43,431 bases of DNA, taken from the NCBI GenBank assembly GCA_003228875.1, contig QIGK01000128.1, positions 1 to 43,431 on the forward strand, read 5' to 3'. The translations under genes were made by a program, and so were the position numbers. This document shows positions 17,601 through 25,637 of the stretch, piece after piece. Source of the DNA: Rhodobacterales bacterium. GTDB taxonomy: Bacteria; Pseudomonadota; Alphaproteobacteria; Rhodobacterales; Rhodobacteraceae. Under the pieces are notes generated by a model, which had not been told where the DNA came from, searched no databases, and worked only from the letters and a program-made list of their open reading frames with translations. How positions within the stretch are numbered: position 1 is the first letter of the stretch; every line of letters starts with the position of its first letter.

Positions 17601-18081
17601 GCCGTGACTTTGGTTTGGCATTGATCAATTCTGCAATTTGCCCCTGACGAACAAGCGCCGGAGAGTGGGCGCCGGTTGATGCATCTGCAAACAACATCTG
17701 CACATCCCGCGCCCGGCAATCTTTGCCATTCACCTTATAGGCTGATCCCGCATCGCGGGTTATCCGTCGGATAATCTCGATCGAATCCGAATGATTGAAA
17801 GCCGCAGGTGCCAGCCGTTTGCTGTTATCAATATGCAAGGTGACTTCAGCAAAATTACGCGCCGGTCGCGAATCTGATCCGGCGAAAATAACGTCTTCCA
17901 TGCCACCACCGCGCATGGCGGTCGGGCGGTTTTCACCCATCACCCAGCGCAAGGCCTCCAGTAAATTGGATTTCCCGCAGCCATTTGGCCCGACCACGCC
18001 AGTAATACCCGGTGCGATCACCAGTTCTGTTGGGTCTACAAAGCTTTTGAAGCCAAGTAATCTGAGTTTCGAAAATTGCAC
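14626..18081 (-). CDS. smc: Chromosome segregation protein SMC
   Basis: A 1151 aa ATPase that, as a dimer with ScpA/ScpB, compacts and segregates the chromosome. The N-terminal head has GPNGCGKSN (about 32-40). Two long alanine/glutamate-rich coiled coils flank a hinge around residues 500-640. The C-terminal head carries LSGGEQ (from about 1051), Walker B ICVLDEVDAPLDD (about 1075-1087) and the ITHH switch. Length is normal. The start is GTG at 18081, at the family N-terminus MQFSKLRLLGFKSF. It lies alone on this strand, divergent from the FMN reductase and convergent with the tct operon. Confidence 0.97.
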   Translation of the reverse strand: MQFSKLRLLGFKSFVDPTELVIAPGITGVVGPNGCGKSNLLEALRWVMGENRPTAMRGGGMEDVIFAGSDSRPARNFAEVTLHIDNSKRLAPAAFNHSDSIEIIRRITRDAGSAYKVNGKDCRARDVQMLFADASTGAHSPALVRQGQIAELINAKPKSRRRVLEEAAGISGLYQRRHEAELKLNGTELNLSRVEDVLEQLDVQLKSLARQARQAGRYREISEELRQSEGLLLYRRWREADIERLVAGKALTEVTSVAAAAQGAAGAAQRERENAETKVPPLREEEAIAAAILQRLMVEQGALAEQETRALQAIEELQDRLVQLERDMARETGLNKDAGETIDRLNWEAAALVNASEGHIEKLETARDAARDAASGLQAQETKMDQLAEDAARLVARHQTAKRRLQEATEQVEKVSTANAEAKSAVTRVSQGLENVETQLNAAKSLRSDSVEKASLAEAALAQAEQARADAQLRESDARVALSGASGEAKALEGETAALRRLMARDQGDGQQVLDKIKAAKGYEAALGAALGDDLKTSEIDADGVSGWLLLPELSGGDLPDGTARLADFVVAPKALARRLQAVGIVDKAAGARLQALLKRGQRLVSVEGDLWRWDGYRAAAEDAPSTAALRLQQMNRLSELESAFGDASTKANATQKSHQAARVLMDQAQASDQSARMARRAADEAVTTAARGLSKAEAEREMLFGQLESTKMAAARHAEDGVQALAILREAEQGAQDLGDMDAARDAVETKKIAVEATRMTMMTKRSIADDLRREGEARVRRNKEIEAEKVNWQRRSDNAEAQLSDLQARLDVSETDLKSAKTTPDEIMARRDEMGKAVEKAKSRCGDAGDALALGETALRQAETGERNAERNAADAREARARADAVNEAAVIRVDVAADRVLDETGVTPTALLETLEADPDKMPDAERIENDVARLKRQRDALGAVNLRAEEDAREVQEEFDGLNGEKNDLEAAVKKLRHGIANLNSEGRERLLKAFDEVNKNFSMLFKHLFGGGDANLVLVESDDPLEAGLELMCQPPGKNLSTLSLLSGGEQTLTAMSLIFAVFLANPSPICVLDEVDAPLDDANVTRFCDLLDEMAKQTDTRFLIITHHALTMARMDRLFGVTMGEKGVSQLVSVDLRRAEEIVEG

Positions 18082-18264
18082 GCGGCTTGTCCGCCTTTGA
18101 TTCTGCCCGGGGCTGAATTGTTTCGCGCATGGACCCCAGAGTCAATAATGAACCCCTTCATTTGGCGTCTTTGGCCAAGATATCTACAACATATCGTATT
18201 ATTTCGATTTCCATATTGCAATTTCGAAAGCACCGCGTATTGCGTATTCTAAAAGGGGAACAAA

Positions 18265-18804
18265 ATGACACTCAAACTTATCGGGATTTCGGGCTCATTA
18301 CGCGCCGGTTCTTTTAACACGATGCTGGTCCATGAAGCAGCGCGTTGCTTTGGGGAATGTGACTTTGAAATGACCAATATCCGCTTCCCGCTATTTGATG
18401 AAGATCTGGAGGCCAAAAACTTTCCCGCCGAAGTCACTGCGCTAGCAGAAAAAATTAGCCAGGCTGATGCGGTTGTCATTGCCACACCCGAATACAATAA
18501 AAACCTCTCCGGCAGCCTTAAAAATGCCCTTGATTGGCTTAGCCGCACCAAACCGCAACCTTGGGCCCGTAAACCCGTGGCCATTCTGTCAGCCGCCGCG
18601 GGCAGCACAGGCGGCGTGCGCGCCCAATATTCCCTGCGCCACTGCATGACCACGTTTAACCCGCGTATCCTGCAAGCCCCCGAAATTATGATTGCCTTTG
18701 CGGGTAAAGCATTTGATGAAACCGGACGATTAGTCGATGAAAAATCCGTCCAGTATTTGACCCGCCAAATGGACGCGCTCAAAGCGGAAATTAAACGGCG
18801 CTGA
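18265..18804 (+). CDS. NADPH-dependent FMN reductase family flavoprotein
   Basis: A 179 aa flavodoxin-like protein. GISGSLRAGSFNT near the N-terminus is the FMN phosphate loop, and VVIATPEYNKNLSGSLKNALDW (about 70-91) is the second FMN loop of the NAD(P)H:quinone/FMN reductase family. Such enzymes transfer electrons from NADPH to FMN, quinones or azo compounds; the exact substrate is not predictable. AAGGGG precedes the ATG. It is a single gene, divergent from smc, and its 3' neighbour is convergent. Confidence 0.9.
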   Translation: MTLKLIGISGSLRAGSFNTMLVHEAARCFGECDFEMTNIRFPLFDEDLEAKNFPAEVTALAEKISQADAVVIATPEYNKNLSGSLKNALDWLSRTKPQPWARKPVAILSAAAGSTGGVRAQYSLRHCMTTFNPRILQAPEIMIAFAGKAFDETGRLVDEKSVQYLTRQMDALKAEIKRR

Positions 18805-18931
18805 CCGCTAAAAATTCTTTGTTTCAAGAAGAATCAAACACCCGATGGCGCAGCCGAGGGCATGGCCCAAAGGGAAGCGGTTTTTTGTGTCAGCAAAAAC
18901 GCCGCTGGACTGCGGGAACCAGCCATAACTT

Positions 18932-19333
18932 TTAGAGACTTGGCATCAGCGTTGAGATTTCAATCAAGTTTTCATCGGGGTCTCGCACATAAAGCGACAC
19001 GATCGGGCCAGTTGCGCCGGTGCGGGTCACTGGGCCTTGTTCAATCAAAATATTGTGGACCTGCAAGTGCAAAACCCAGTCTGAAACCTTGCCCGAGGTC
19101 AAAAAACAAAGATCAGCCGAACCGGCCGTTGGGTGTTCTGCTTTCGGGTCAAATTCAGCACCGAGCTGGTGCAAGTTAATTTTTTGATCTCCGAATTTTA
19201 ACGCGACGCGCTTGGTTCCATCCGCCACCAGAAATTCCAGCATTTCCATGCCCAGAATATCCCTGTAAAATTGGCATGTCGCGGCCATATCAGCAACAGT
19301 TAGAACCAGATGATCAAGGCTATCAACTTTCAT
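18932..19333 (-). CDS. VOC (glyoxalase/dioxygenase superfamily) protein
   Basis: A 133 aa protein with the paired beta-alpha-beta-beta-beta modules of the vicinal oxygen chelate fold. LDHLVLTVADMAATCQFYRDILGM opens the first module with a candidate metal ligand His8. IVSLYVRDPDENLIEIS closes the second, with a candidate Glu ligand near the C-terminus. This pattern is common in virulence protein STM3117-like and glyoxalase members; the reaction cannot be assigned. The ATG lies 11 nt inside the end of the upstream helicase gene, so the two are probably co-transcribed. Confidence 0.88.
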   Translation of the reverse strand: MKVDSLDHLVLTVADMAATCQFYRDILGMEMLEFLVADGTKRVALKFGDQKINLHQLGAEFDPKAEHPTAGSADLCFLTSGKVSDWVLHLQVHNILIEQGPVTRTGATGPIVSLYVRDPDENLIEISTLMPSL

Positions 19334-20843
19334 CCGGTGCCTTTTGCGTCAGCACCAAATCTGGCACTGCCATGTCCAGATCCGCCACACCTAACGGATT
19401 TTTCGGCTTGGCCAGCATATAGCGTTTAATCCAGTATAACCGTGTTTCAGCGCGGGTGATCGCCACATAAGCCAAGCGTTTCCACAGCGGAATACCCGCC
19501 TCCACCCGACCAGCGCGCGACGCCGCGTAAAGATCAGGCGCAAACACCTGCACCTCAGGCCATTGCGACCCTTGGGCCTTGTGGATGGTCACCGCAGCGC
19601 CGTGCAAAAATACCGCGCCCATACTTGCCGCGGTTACAATTTCTGGGTCTTCGCGGTCCGGTATTTCGATTTGAATTATAGATGCCGCATTGACCTGCGG
19701 ATCACTAGCACCGGTCACATAAAGCCGACTGAATCCCGGCTTTTTACCCGGCCCCAAATACACACATTGCGCACCTTTAATTAACCCCCGCGCCTCCAGA
19801 TCAATGCGTTTTTTGCGGTGCTTCAGGGGCAATTCAATGCCATCGCAAATCAACGGTTCGCCGGTCAGAAGCGCCGTCTCCGGCGCGTCATAGGCCTTTC
19901 GAAATGCATTGATCAACCGAATACGGGTGGCATTGCGCCAAACCAAAACCGGTGATCGGGCCATTTTTTCCGCGTCAACGCGCGACGCTACAACCACGCG
20001 GTCATCTTTGGCCGCTGCTTCATCGATCATCGCTTCAAAGTCACCAAACCCCAGCTCCGGATCGCCAAGCGCATGGGCCAAATCAAGGATCGGATTATCG
20101 GCGCTTTGCCGATGCACGCGGTGCAAAACCAATTTACGTTTCTCGGGCAGTTTGTCAAAAGTCATGGAACCCGATTGCCCGACAGGGGCTAGTTGCGCCG
20201 GGTCACCAAACAGAACAAGGGTCTGAAAAATTTCTTTCAGGTCTTCCAGTTGCTTGTCATCAATCATCGAGCTTTCATCAATAAAGCCGATATCCATCGG
20301 GTCATCGCGCCGTTTCCAGCCGATAATAAAATCTGACCCGCGCAAACCAGCAGTTGCCAGCGCCCCGGGGATGGATTTATTGGTTGCAAAATATGCTTTG
20401 GCGCGATCCAGCGCCGCATCCGTCAGCCCCTCAATTGTTGGGCGTTCCGCGTTGCCTGACAACCACTCTGCAATCTGCTCATACTCCGGATCATATAGTG
20501 GAGAATATATGATCCGGTGAATGGTGGTCGCTGGCACGCCAAAACCCCGCAACACGCTGGCAGCTTTGTTAGTGGGCGCAAGCACTGCCAAGGTGCGCTT
20601 GTCTTTGCGCAGCCGCGATTCATATTCGGCAGAGATGCTTTCAACACCCAAAGCCTCAATTGCCTTGACCAGTTTGGCCAATAACATGGTTTTGCCTGAG
20701 CCAGCTTTACCAAGCACAGCCAACACTTGCGCCTTTCCAGCCGCGCCGCTGGTCAGCAGCTCGTTTTCCAGATCAACCCCGGCTGATTTCAACACTTGCG
20801 TGATGACATCATAGGCCTCAGCCTGATCGTCAGACAATATCAT
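19323..20843 (-). CDS. RecD/Dda-like superfamily 1 DNA helicase
   Basis: A 506 aa ATP-dependent helicase. Walker A is LGKAGSGKT (about 44-52), APTNKAA is motif Ia, and FIDESSMI is motif II. GDPAQLAPVG is motif III, and TIHKAQGSQWPEV and YVAITRAETRLYWI are motifs V and VI in the UvrD-C-like domain. It resembles short RecD-like/Dda helicases that act alone in replication or repair rather than the RecBCD subunit. GGAG lies upstream of the ATG. It sits 59 nt after luxI and overlaps the VOC gene, so read-through from the quorum-sensing operon is possible. Confidence 0.92.
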   Translation of the reverse strand: MILSDDQAEAYDVITQVLKSAGVDLENELLTSGAAGKAQVLAVLGKAGSGKTMLLAKLVKAIEALGVESISAEYESRLRKDKRTLAVLAPTNKAASVLRGFGVPATTIHRIIYSPLYDPEYEQIAEWLSGNAERPTIEGLTDAALDRAKAYFATNKSIPGALATAGLRGSDFIIGWKRRDDPMDIGFIDESSMIDDKQLEDLKEIFQTLVLFGDPAQLAPVGQSGSMTFDKLPEKRKLVLHRVHRQSADNPILDLAHALGDPELGFGDFEAMIDEAAAKDDRVVVASRVDAEKMARSPVLVWRNATRIRLINAFRKAYDAPETALLTGEPLICDGIELPLKHRKKRIDLEARGLIKGAQCVYLGPGKKPGFSRLYVTGASDPQVNAASIIQIEIPDREDPEIVTAASMGAVFLHGAAVTIHKAQGSQWPEVQVFAPDLYAASRAGRVEAGIPLWKRLAYVAITRAETRLYWIKRYMLAKPKNPLGVADLDMAVPDLVLTQKAPDES

Positions 20844-20902
20844 ATCGGCTCCGCAAAATGCTTTGCGAAACTCTTAAACCACTAACCGCTTAGTTGCCAG
20901 TG

Positions 20903-21550
20903 TTAGGCAACCATTGCACCCTCGGTCATCGTAACCGGGAAGCTGTCATTAAACCATTTTTCCGCGGTTACGCGCGAAATGCCTGATTTACGTGCAATTG
21001 TATCCATGGCTTCCTCAGAAACTGTCCAGAGGCCAACGCTGATGGAATCTTTGCCCTCGCCGCTTGTGCCAAGCACCTCAGGGCACCAGCCAAGACGTTT
21101 GTAAATTGATACCATGCGCGTATCAAACACGCCAACCCAGTTTTCAACCGCAAAACGGGTACTCATCTCCAGACCCGCCAGCATCAATGCTGCACCGGCA
21201 ATTGCGCTGGTTTTTGTGTCAGCATTTGGTGACAGGCAAAACCGTGTGCATTCCCAGATCAGCGGGCTTATCAAATTGACGCCACCCGTCAGGTTACTGA
21301 AATGGTCATTTACCATGGTTTCAGCAGTTGTGGGTAGCAAACGCATAGACCCGCCATGTTCGCCATTTTCCAACTCATAAATCATATAAAGCGGGTTTTT
21401 TCTGTCATATTCGTCCATCTCATGGCCGTTTTCATCGACAGACACATCCCAACCAAGGCGTTCTTTAAACTGCCAGGCGCGGTCTTTATACATAGTGTCT
21501 TTAAGTAATGGAAACGCATCCAACGCATCAGCATATACAAATTTAATCAT
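20903..21550 (-). CDS. luxI: Acyl-homoserine-lactone synthase (LuxI family)
   Basis: A 215 aa autoinducer synthase that joins S-adenosylmethionine with an acyl carrier to make an acyl-homoserine lactone. The invariant residues are in place: Arg24, Phe28, Trp34, Asp46, Asp49, Arg70 (in GGSMRLLPT), Glu100 and Arg103 (in WECTRFCL). The acyl chain length cannot be predicted. GGAG lies 7-10 nt upstream of the ATG. It is 91 nt downstream of luxR on the same strand; that gap holds a 13-bp dyad that may be a LuxR site. Confidence 0.96.
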   Translation of the reverse strand: MIKFVYADALDAFPLLKDTMYKDRAWQFKERLGWDVSVDENGHEMDEYDRKNPLYMIYELENGEHGGSMRLLPTTAETMVNDHFSNLTGGVNLISPLIWECTRFCLSPNADTKTSAIAGAALMLAGLEMSTRFAVENWVGVFDTRMVSIYKRLGWCPEVLGTSGEGKDSISVGLWTVSEEAMDTIARKSGISRVTAEKWFNDSFPVTMTEGAMVA

Positions 21551-21572
21551 TCTTTTTCTCCGGTTTAGGTGG

Positions 21573-21585
21573 CATCAACGTGATG
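21573..21585. promoter_or_regulatory. Dyad upstream of luxI, possible LuxR-binding site
   Basis: CATCA-ACG-TGATG gives perfect 5 nt arms with a 3 nt centre, 23-35 nt upstream of the luxI ATG. It is shorter than a classical 20-bp lux box, so its role is uncertain. Confidence 0.3.
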
Positions 21586-21641
21586 TGGCTAACTCGTTAA
21601 AGAACAAAAATTCTGATTGCCCAACTTTCCTTTTCTCTGAT

Positions 21642-22361
21642 TTAAAGAAGAATTAAGCCCTTTGTGTATGCAAGGCTTACGGCGTGCACAGTATTCAACG
21701 CGCCAAGTTTGTGGCGTGCAGAATCGATATATACCCGTAAGGTGTGCTCAGATATTTCCAGCTTTTCGGAAATTCTTGAGCGGCTCATTCCATGAGCAAG
21801 ATATTTTAGTGTGTCAGCCTCACGCGGAGAAAGCGGCTGTTGCGCGCGATTTCCTTCTGGAAGCATTATTTTAACAACTTTATTATGAATAAAGTGTGAA
21901 ATTAACAGCATATCTTTTAGAAATTCTTTATAAAATGTCTCCCAGTGCTTATCTGTGCAATTATCATTGATGGTAAAAAGCGCGAATTGTCCGTTTGGGC
22001 CGCGAATCGGTATCGACAGGCCCTGATTTCCGATGCCTGCATCGGTCGCTTCACCCAGAAAAGCACGGCTACCGCGACCTGACCAATCAAGCCGCTTCCA
22101 GTCCATCGGATGAAAATGTTGCAAAGCACCGCGCACCACCGGATCAACCTCAACATATTTTTGTTCTTGGTAGTGATCCATCCACTCTGGCGTATAGGTA
22201 AGTGCTGCATAAGGCGCACCGTCCAAGTTAACCGCATGATAGACAGCATTCGACACGCCATATGTGTCCCGCAGAGACTCAACAAGCGTTTGGATATCAT
22301 TTGGAGTCTTGCTCGATTCCAGATTGCTCAGGAATTGTTCCAGCTTTGTCACGGTGTCCAT
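21642..22361 (-). CDS. luxR: LuxR-family acyl-homoserine-lactone responsive regulator
   Basis: A 239 aa quorum-sensing transcription factor. The N-terminal autoinducer-binding domain carries the expected aromatic and acidic residues in PEWMDHYQEQKYVEVDP and HFHPMDW. The C-terminal GerE helix-turn-helix starts LSPREADTLKYLAHGMSRSRIS and includes SEHTLRVYIDSARHKL. ATG 22361 is chosen over TTG 22370 because TTG gives only three extra residues. Its start lies inside the 3' end of the small upstream ORF (65 nt overlap), implying coupled translation. luxI is 91 nt downstream. Confidence 0.94.
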   Translation of the reverse strand: MDTVTKLEQFLSNLESSKTPNDIQTLVESLRDTYGVSNAVYHAVNLDGAPYAALTYTPEWMDHYQEQKYVEVDPVVRGALQHFHPMDWKRLDWSGRGSRAFLGEATDAGIGNQGLSIPIRGPNGQFALFTINDNCTDKHWETFYKEFLKDMLLISHFIHNKVVKIMLPEGNRAQQPLSPREADTLKYLAHGMSRSRISEKLEISEHTLRVYIDSARHKLGALNTVHAVSLAYTKGLILL

Positions 22362-22512
22362 CCAAAACAAGTTCTCTTTCAGAGACTCGCTCCAACTCCG
22401 TCGCTGCTAAAATAATTGCGTCGTCCAGATGTTCAGACAAAGCCATCATTTTGCTATCCAAAGCAAAAGCGCGGATATCCGCCAGTACATCGATTATCCA
22501 GTCTTTGTCCAC
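22297..22512 (-). CDS. Small protein encoded upstream of and overlapping luxR
   Basis: A 71 aa acidic protein beginning MDKDWIIDVLADIRAFALDSKM, with a helical LSEHLDDAIILAATELERVSE stretch; no signal peptide or membrane helix. Small ORFs of this kind are seen directly upstream of luxR in roseobacters, which together with codon usage supports it being real. The 3' third overlaps luxR in another frame. Its function is unknown; it could influence LuxR synthesis by coupling or bind LuxR. Nothing in the sequence shows a DNA-binding or enzyme motif. Confidence 0.75.
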   Translation of the reverse strand: MDKDWIIDVLADIRAFALDSKMMALSEHLDDAIILAATELERVSERELVLDGHRDKAGTIPEQSGIEQDSK

Positions 22513-22558
22513 CTTATCATTCTTCGTTACTATTTCAAGTGTGCCGCCGTGTTTCCGC

Positions 22559-22582
22559 CTTTATTACAAACTTTATTACAAA
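22559..22582. repeat. Perfect 12-bp tandem repeat upstream of the luxR operon
   Basis: CTTTATTACAAA occurs twice with no gap (22559-22570 and 22571-22582), 47-70 nt upstream of the small ORF start. Read on the operon strand the unit is TTTGTAATAAAG. It could form a promoter region or a regulator site; it is too short to be a mobile element trace. Confidence 0.7.
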
Positions 22583-22601
22583 TGGATTAACACTTGGAAA
22601 T

Positions 22602-22617
22602 TCCCCAGAAATGGGGA
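22602..22617. promoter_or_regulatory. TCCCCA-GAAA-TGGGGA palindrome upstream of the luxR operon
   Basis: Six-base arms pair perfectly around 4 nt, centred about 97 nt upstream of the small ORF ATG. It is the strongest dyad in the 217 nt between ccrA and the quorum-sensing operon, so it is a candidate LuxR or other regulator site; it might also be the base of a terminator for ccrA. Confidence 0.4.
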
Positions 22618-22729
22618 GGGCGCATATTTTAACTCATTGAAATCATTGAAAGACGTAAAATATGTCGTGAAAGCTCGCCTTAAAATGTCATCATTTTGCC
22701 CGATTCGGGCCATATGGGTTAAGCCGATT

Positions 22730-23983
22730 CTATGCATTTTCCACCTCGCGGGCGTCCTCCAATGTGCGTAAACCCGTGATCGGGGCGCTGACCAGCACAG
22801 CCATATTTCCGGGCTTATGCTCATTATTCATCATTTTGGTATGGGCATCTGGAATTTGCTGCCATGGCAAGACCTCAGACATGCAGGGTTCGATCCGCCG
22901 TTCAATCATCAACTGGTTCGCTTGGCTGGCTTGTTTTAGATTGGCAAAATGGCTGCCTTGCACCCGTTTCTGATGCATCCATAAATAACGTGCATCCATG
23001 GTCAGATTATATCCGGTTGTGCCCGCACAAATCACCACCATGCCACCACGTTTTACCACAAACACCGATACCGGAAAGGTCGCCTGCCCGGGATGTTCAA
23101 AAACGACGTCCACATTATTGCCTTTTCCAGTGATATCCCAGATGGCCTTGCCAAATTTACGCGCCGCCGCGAACCATGTTTTATAGGCATCGGTGTTCAC
23201 TGTGGGCATCTCGCCCCAACAGTCAAAATCCTTGCGGTTAATCACGCCTTTGGCCCCCAAAGACATAACAAAATCCCGTTTGCTTTCATCCGAAATCACG
23301 CCAATCGCGTTGGCACCCGCTGTGTTGATCAGCTGAATAGCAAAAGACCCAAGGCCGCCGGACGCCCCCCAAACCAGCACATTCTGCCCCGGTTTCAATG
23401 TGTGGGGCCGGTGGCCAAACAACATGCGATAAGCGGTTGCCAATGTCAGCGTATAACACGCACTTTCTTCCCATGTCAGATGGGTGGGGCGGTGCATCAG
23501 CTGTTGCGCCTGCACGCGGGTAAATTGCGCGAATGACCCGTCGGAGGTTTCATAGCCCCAAATGCGCTGGCTGGGGGAAAACATAGGGTCGCCACCGTTG
23601 CATTCCTCATCATCACCATCATCCTGATTGCAATGCACGACCACCTCGTCGCCAACCTTCCAGCGTTTGATTTTATCACCCACCGCCCAGATAATGCCCG
23701 AGGCATCGGACCCGGCAATATGATAAGGTTGCTGGTGAATATCAAACGGCGAAACTGGCACGCCCAAACCAGCCCATACCCCGTTATAATTTACGCCCGC
23801 CGCCATCACAAAAACCAACACCTCGTTGCTGTCGAGCACGGGCGTGTCGACCACCTCACAAGCAAAACTTTTGTCTGGTTCACCGTGGCGTTCGCGCCGG
23901 ATCGTCCATGCATACATTTGTTTTGGCACATGCCCCAGCGGGGGGATTTCGCCGATTTCATACAGGTCTTTTTCAGGGGCCAT
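22730..23983 (-). CDS. ccrA: Crotonyl-CoA carboxylase/reductase
   Basis: The key enzyme of the ethylmalonyl-CoA pathway, which reduces and carboxylates crotonyl-CoA to (2S)-ethylmalonyl-CoA with NADPH and CO2. It is a 417 aa medium-chain dehydrogenase/reductase with N-terminal GroES-like domain, MYAWTIRRERHGEP start region, VNYNGVWAGLG, and the Rossmann loop WGASGGLGSFAIQL (about 205-218). VFEHPG, holding a histidine of the CO2 site, and the long insertion DDGDDEECNGGDPMF distinguish it from plain enoyl reductases. It has its own 114 nt upstream region with a GCAA/TTGC palindrome. ecm lies nearby, divergent beyond an acyltransferase. Confidence 0.96.
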   Translation of the reverse strand: MAPEKDLYEIGEIPPLGHVPKQMYAWTIRRERHGEPDKSFACEVVDTPVLDSNEVLVFVMAAGVNYNGVWAGLGVPVSPFDIHQQPYHIAGSDASGIIWAVGDKIKRWKVGDEVVVHCNQDDGDDEECNGGDPMFSPSQRIWGYETSDGSFAQFTRVQAQQLMHRPTHLTWEESACYTLTLATAYRMLFGHRPHTLKPGQNVLVWGASGGLGSFAIQLINTAGANAIGVISDESKRDFVMSLGAKGVINRKDFDCWGEMPTVNTDAYKTWFAAARKFGKAIWDITGKGNNVDVVFEHPGQATFPVSVFVVKRGGMVVICAGTTGYNLTMDARYLWMHQKRVQGSHFANLKQASQANQLMIERRIEPCMSEVLPWQQIPDAHTKMMNNEHKPGNMAVLVSAPITGLRTLEDAREVENA

Positions 23984-24006
23984 TGTCTTTTCCTCAAAAA
24001 TTGGTC

Positions 24007-24023
24007 ACGCAACATTATTGCGT
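24007..24023. promoter_or_regulatory. GCAA-N5-TTGC palindrome upstream of ccrA
   Basis: ACGCAA-CATTA-TTGCGT has perfect 6 nt arms, 24-40 nt upstream of the ccrA ATG. Its core GCAACATTATTGC differs by one base from GCAATATTATTGC upstream of ecm (25573-25585). A common regulator of these two pathway genes is inferred. Confidence 0.6.
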
Positions 24024-24097
24024 AAAACGCTTCATTTGGGTAATGACATTATCTTGCCAAGCTCGCAAGTGGTTTTTGTGCGATGCAGCAGAAAAGA

Positions 24098-25501
24098 CTA
24101 TTTGGTGGGGTTATGGGGCAAATGTTCAATGGATTTGGCGTAATATTCCAGCAGGTGCATGTTGTCAGGGTTAGCATGCAGCACGCCATCAACTTCATCC
24201 AGAATATGGCGAATCGTTAACATGCGAATGCCGACATCAACCGCATAATCCTCATCACCCCGGGGGATGTGATTATACACGTTGCAAGCCGTGTAATCCT
24301 GCCACAGCTTATGCGCGGCGGCTTTTATAGCAATGCGTTTCAGCGGCTTGCCTTCAGCCGCCAAAATAACCTTGGAAATCAGTGAAACCGGCAGCACCGG
24401 AACCACGTTGCCAATTGCGGCCATCAACTCTGCACCCAGCTCGGCGATCTGGTTCTCTTGCGGTTGATCAGCGCGCGCCTCGACAAATTCCCGCAGTGAA
24501 ACCGGTTTGCCAAAGCTAACCACCGCATAGCCGAAGCGGTGAAACTTACCGCGCATCCGCAGCCAGATATGGTGGAAAAAGAACTTAAAAAACGACCCCG
24601 GCGCAAAGCGAAAGCTCTTTTTGCCGTCTTTGTCACGCGCCGCCAGCAACACGCGATCCTCCAGCACTCGGTCATAATTCAGGCCAACCGGCACAAAAAC
24701 TACGTCTTTTTTGCTGTCGGGGGTAAAGCCGCTGACGATATAACTCAGCAAGCCCAGCTTGGCCTGACCAAGGCCGCCATCGCGGCTAAGCCCCCCTTCG
24801 GGAAAAATCGCCTGGGTCACACCGCCCTCAGTGGCCATTTGCACATAGCGCGCCAAAACCCTGCGATACAACGGGTTCTGCGATTTGCGCCGAATAAAAT
24901 AGGCCCCCATAGATCGGATAAACCCCTGAAGCGGCCAGATCCGCGCCCATTCCCCAACTGCATAAGAAAGCGCTGATCGCGCCGAGGCCAGATAAGTCAC
25001 CAGCACATAATCCATGTTGGAGCGATGATTCATCACAAAAACCACGGTGGATTCCAGATCAACCTCGTCCATCGCTGATTCGTCCAAATATCCCAGCCGA
25101 ACCCGATAGAGCGATTGCGAAATCCAGCGTGACACCCGCGCGGCAAAACCAAAATAGGCAAAGGCAGAAAAATGCGGCACAATTTCCCTCGCATATCTGG
25201 CAGCCTTTTTAGCAACCACTTCAGCGGGTTCACCCGATTCATTTGCATGCTCAATGATGGCCTCAGCGACCAAAGGGTCATGGGCCAGCCGGTCAATCAA
25301 CACCCGACGGTCGGTCAGCTTAAAGGGCTGGATTTGCAGTTGCAGGCGGTTATTCAGTTTCTTGACCGCGCGGTTAAAGCGTTTGCGAAAAAACCAGCGC
25401 ACCGAGGGAAATAGCAGCCGTTGCAAAATGCCAATAATCGCGAATATTCCGCCGATCACCAAAACCCATACAGGAATTTCCACTGTATTAAACATTGTCA
25501 T
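24098..25501 (-). CDS. Membrane-bound glycerol-phosphate acyltransferase (PlsB/PlsC superfamily)
   Basis: A 467 aa acyltransferase with an N-terminal membrane helix (about 10-30). The catalytic HX4D is in VMNHRSNMDYVLV (His159, Asp164), and the glycerol-phosphate binding block is IFPEGGLSRDG (about 232-242). The large size and DKDGKKSFRF segment resemble the PlsB-like glycerol-3-phosphate acyltransferase group more than the 240 aa PlsC group. It would act in phospholipid or storage lipid synthesis. It lies between ccrA and ecm, upstream of ccrA on the same strand, a link seen in Rhodobacterales. ATG 25501 or the ATG two codons later may be used. Confidence 0.85.
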   Translation of the reverse strand: MTMFNTVEIPVWVLVIGGIFAIIGILQRLLFPSVRWFFRKRFNRAVKKLNNRLQLQIQPFKLTDRRVLIDRLAHDPLVAEAIIEHANESGEPAEVVAKKAARYAREIVPHFSAFAYFGFAARVSRWISQSLYRVRLGYLDESAMDEVDLESTVVFVMNHRSNMDYVLVTYLASARSALSYAVGEWARIWPLQGFIRSMGAYFIRRKSQNPLYRRVLARYVQMATEGGVTQAIFPEGGLSRDGGLGQAKLGLLSYIVSGFTPDSKKDVVFVPVGLNYDRVLEDRVLLAARDKDGKKSFRFAPGSFFKFFFHHIWLRMRGKFHRFGYAVVSFGKPVSLREFVEARADQPQENQIAELGAELMAAIGNVVPVLPVSLISKVILAAEGKPLKRIAIKAAAHKLWQDYTACNVYNHIPRGDEDYAVDVGIRMLTIRHILDEVDGVLHANPDNMHLLEYYAKSIEHLPHNPTK

Positions 25502-25572
25502 AGCCTATAGCAGTCTGGCTTTGGGTCCAGCGCAAACTTGCATCATATTATTTCTGTAAATCATGCTTTTGC

Positions 25573-25585
25573 GCAATATTATTGC
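25573..25585. promoter_or_regulatory. GCAATA-T-TATTGC palindrome upstream of ecm
   Basis: A perfect 13-bp palindrome 53-65 nt upstream of the ecm ATG, in the divergent region shared with the acyltransferase. It is nearly identical to the ccrA upstream element. Confidence 0.6.
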
Positions 25586-25598
25586 TTGAACATTTTAC

Positions 25599-25611
25599 AT
25601 TGCAGTGCAAT
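25599..25611. promoter_or_regulatory. ATTGCA-G-TGCAAT palindrome upstream of ecm
   Basis: A perfect 13-bp palindrome 27-39 nt upstream of the ecm ATG. The core TTGCAGTGCAA matches TTGCGGTGCAA upstream of mcl2 at 10 of 11 positions when both are read in the gene direction. Confidence 0.6.
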
Positions 25612-25637
25612 ATAAAACTTCTTTCTCGGAGGTTACG

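Noticed and set aside
21573-21585. Classical lux box upstream of luxI
   Set aside because: The dyad is 13 bp with 5 nt arms, shorter than the usual 20-bp box; kept only as a weak candidate site.
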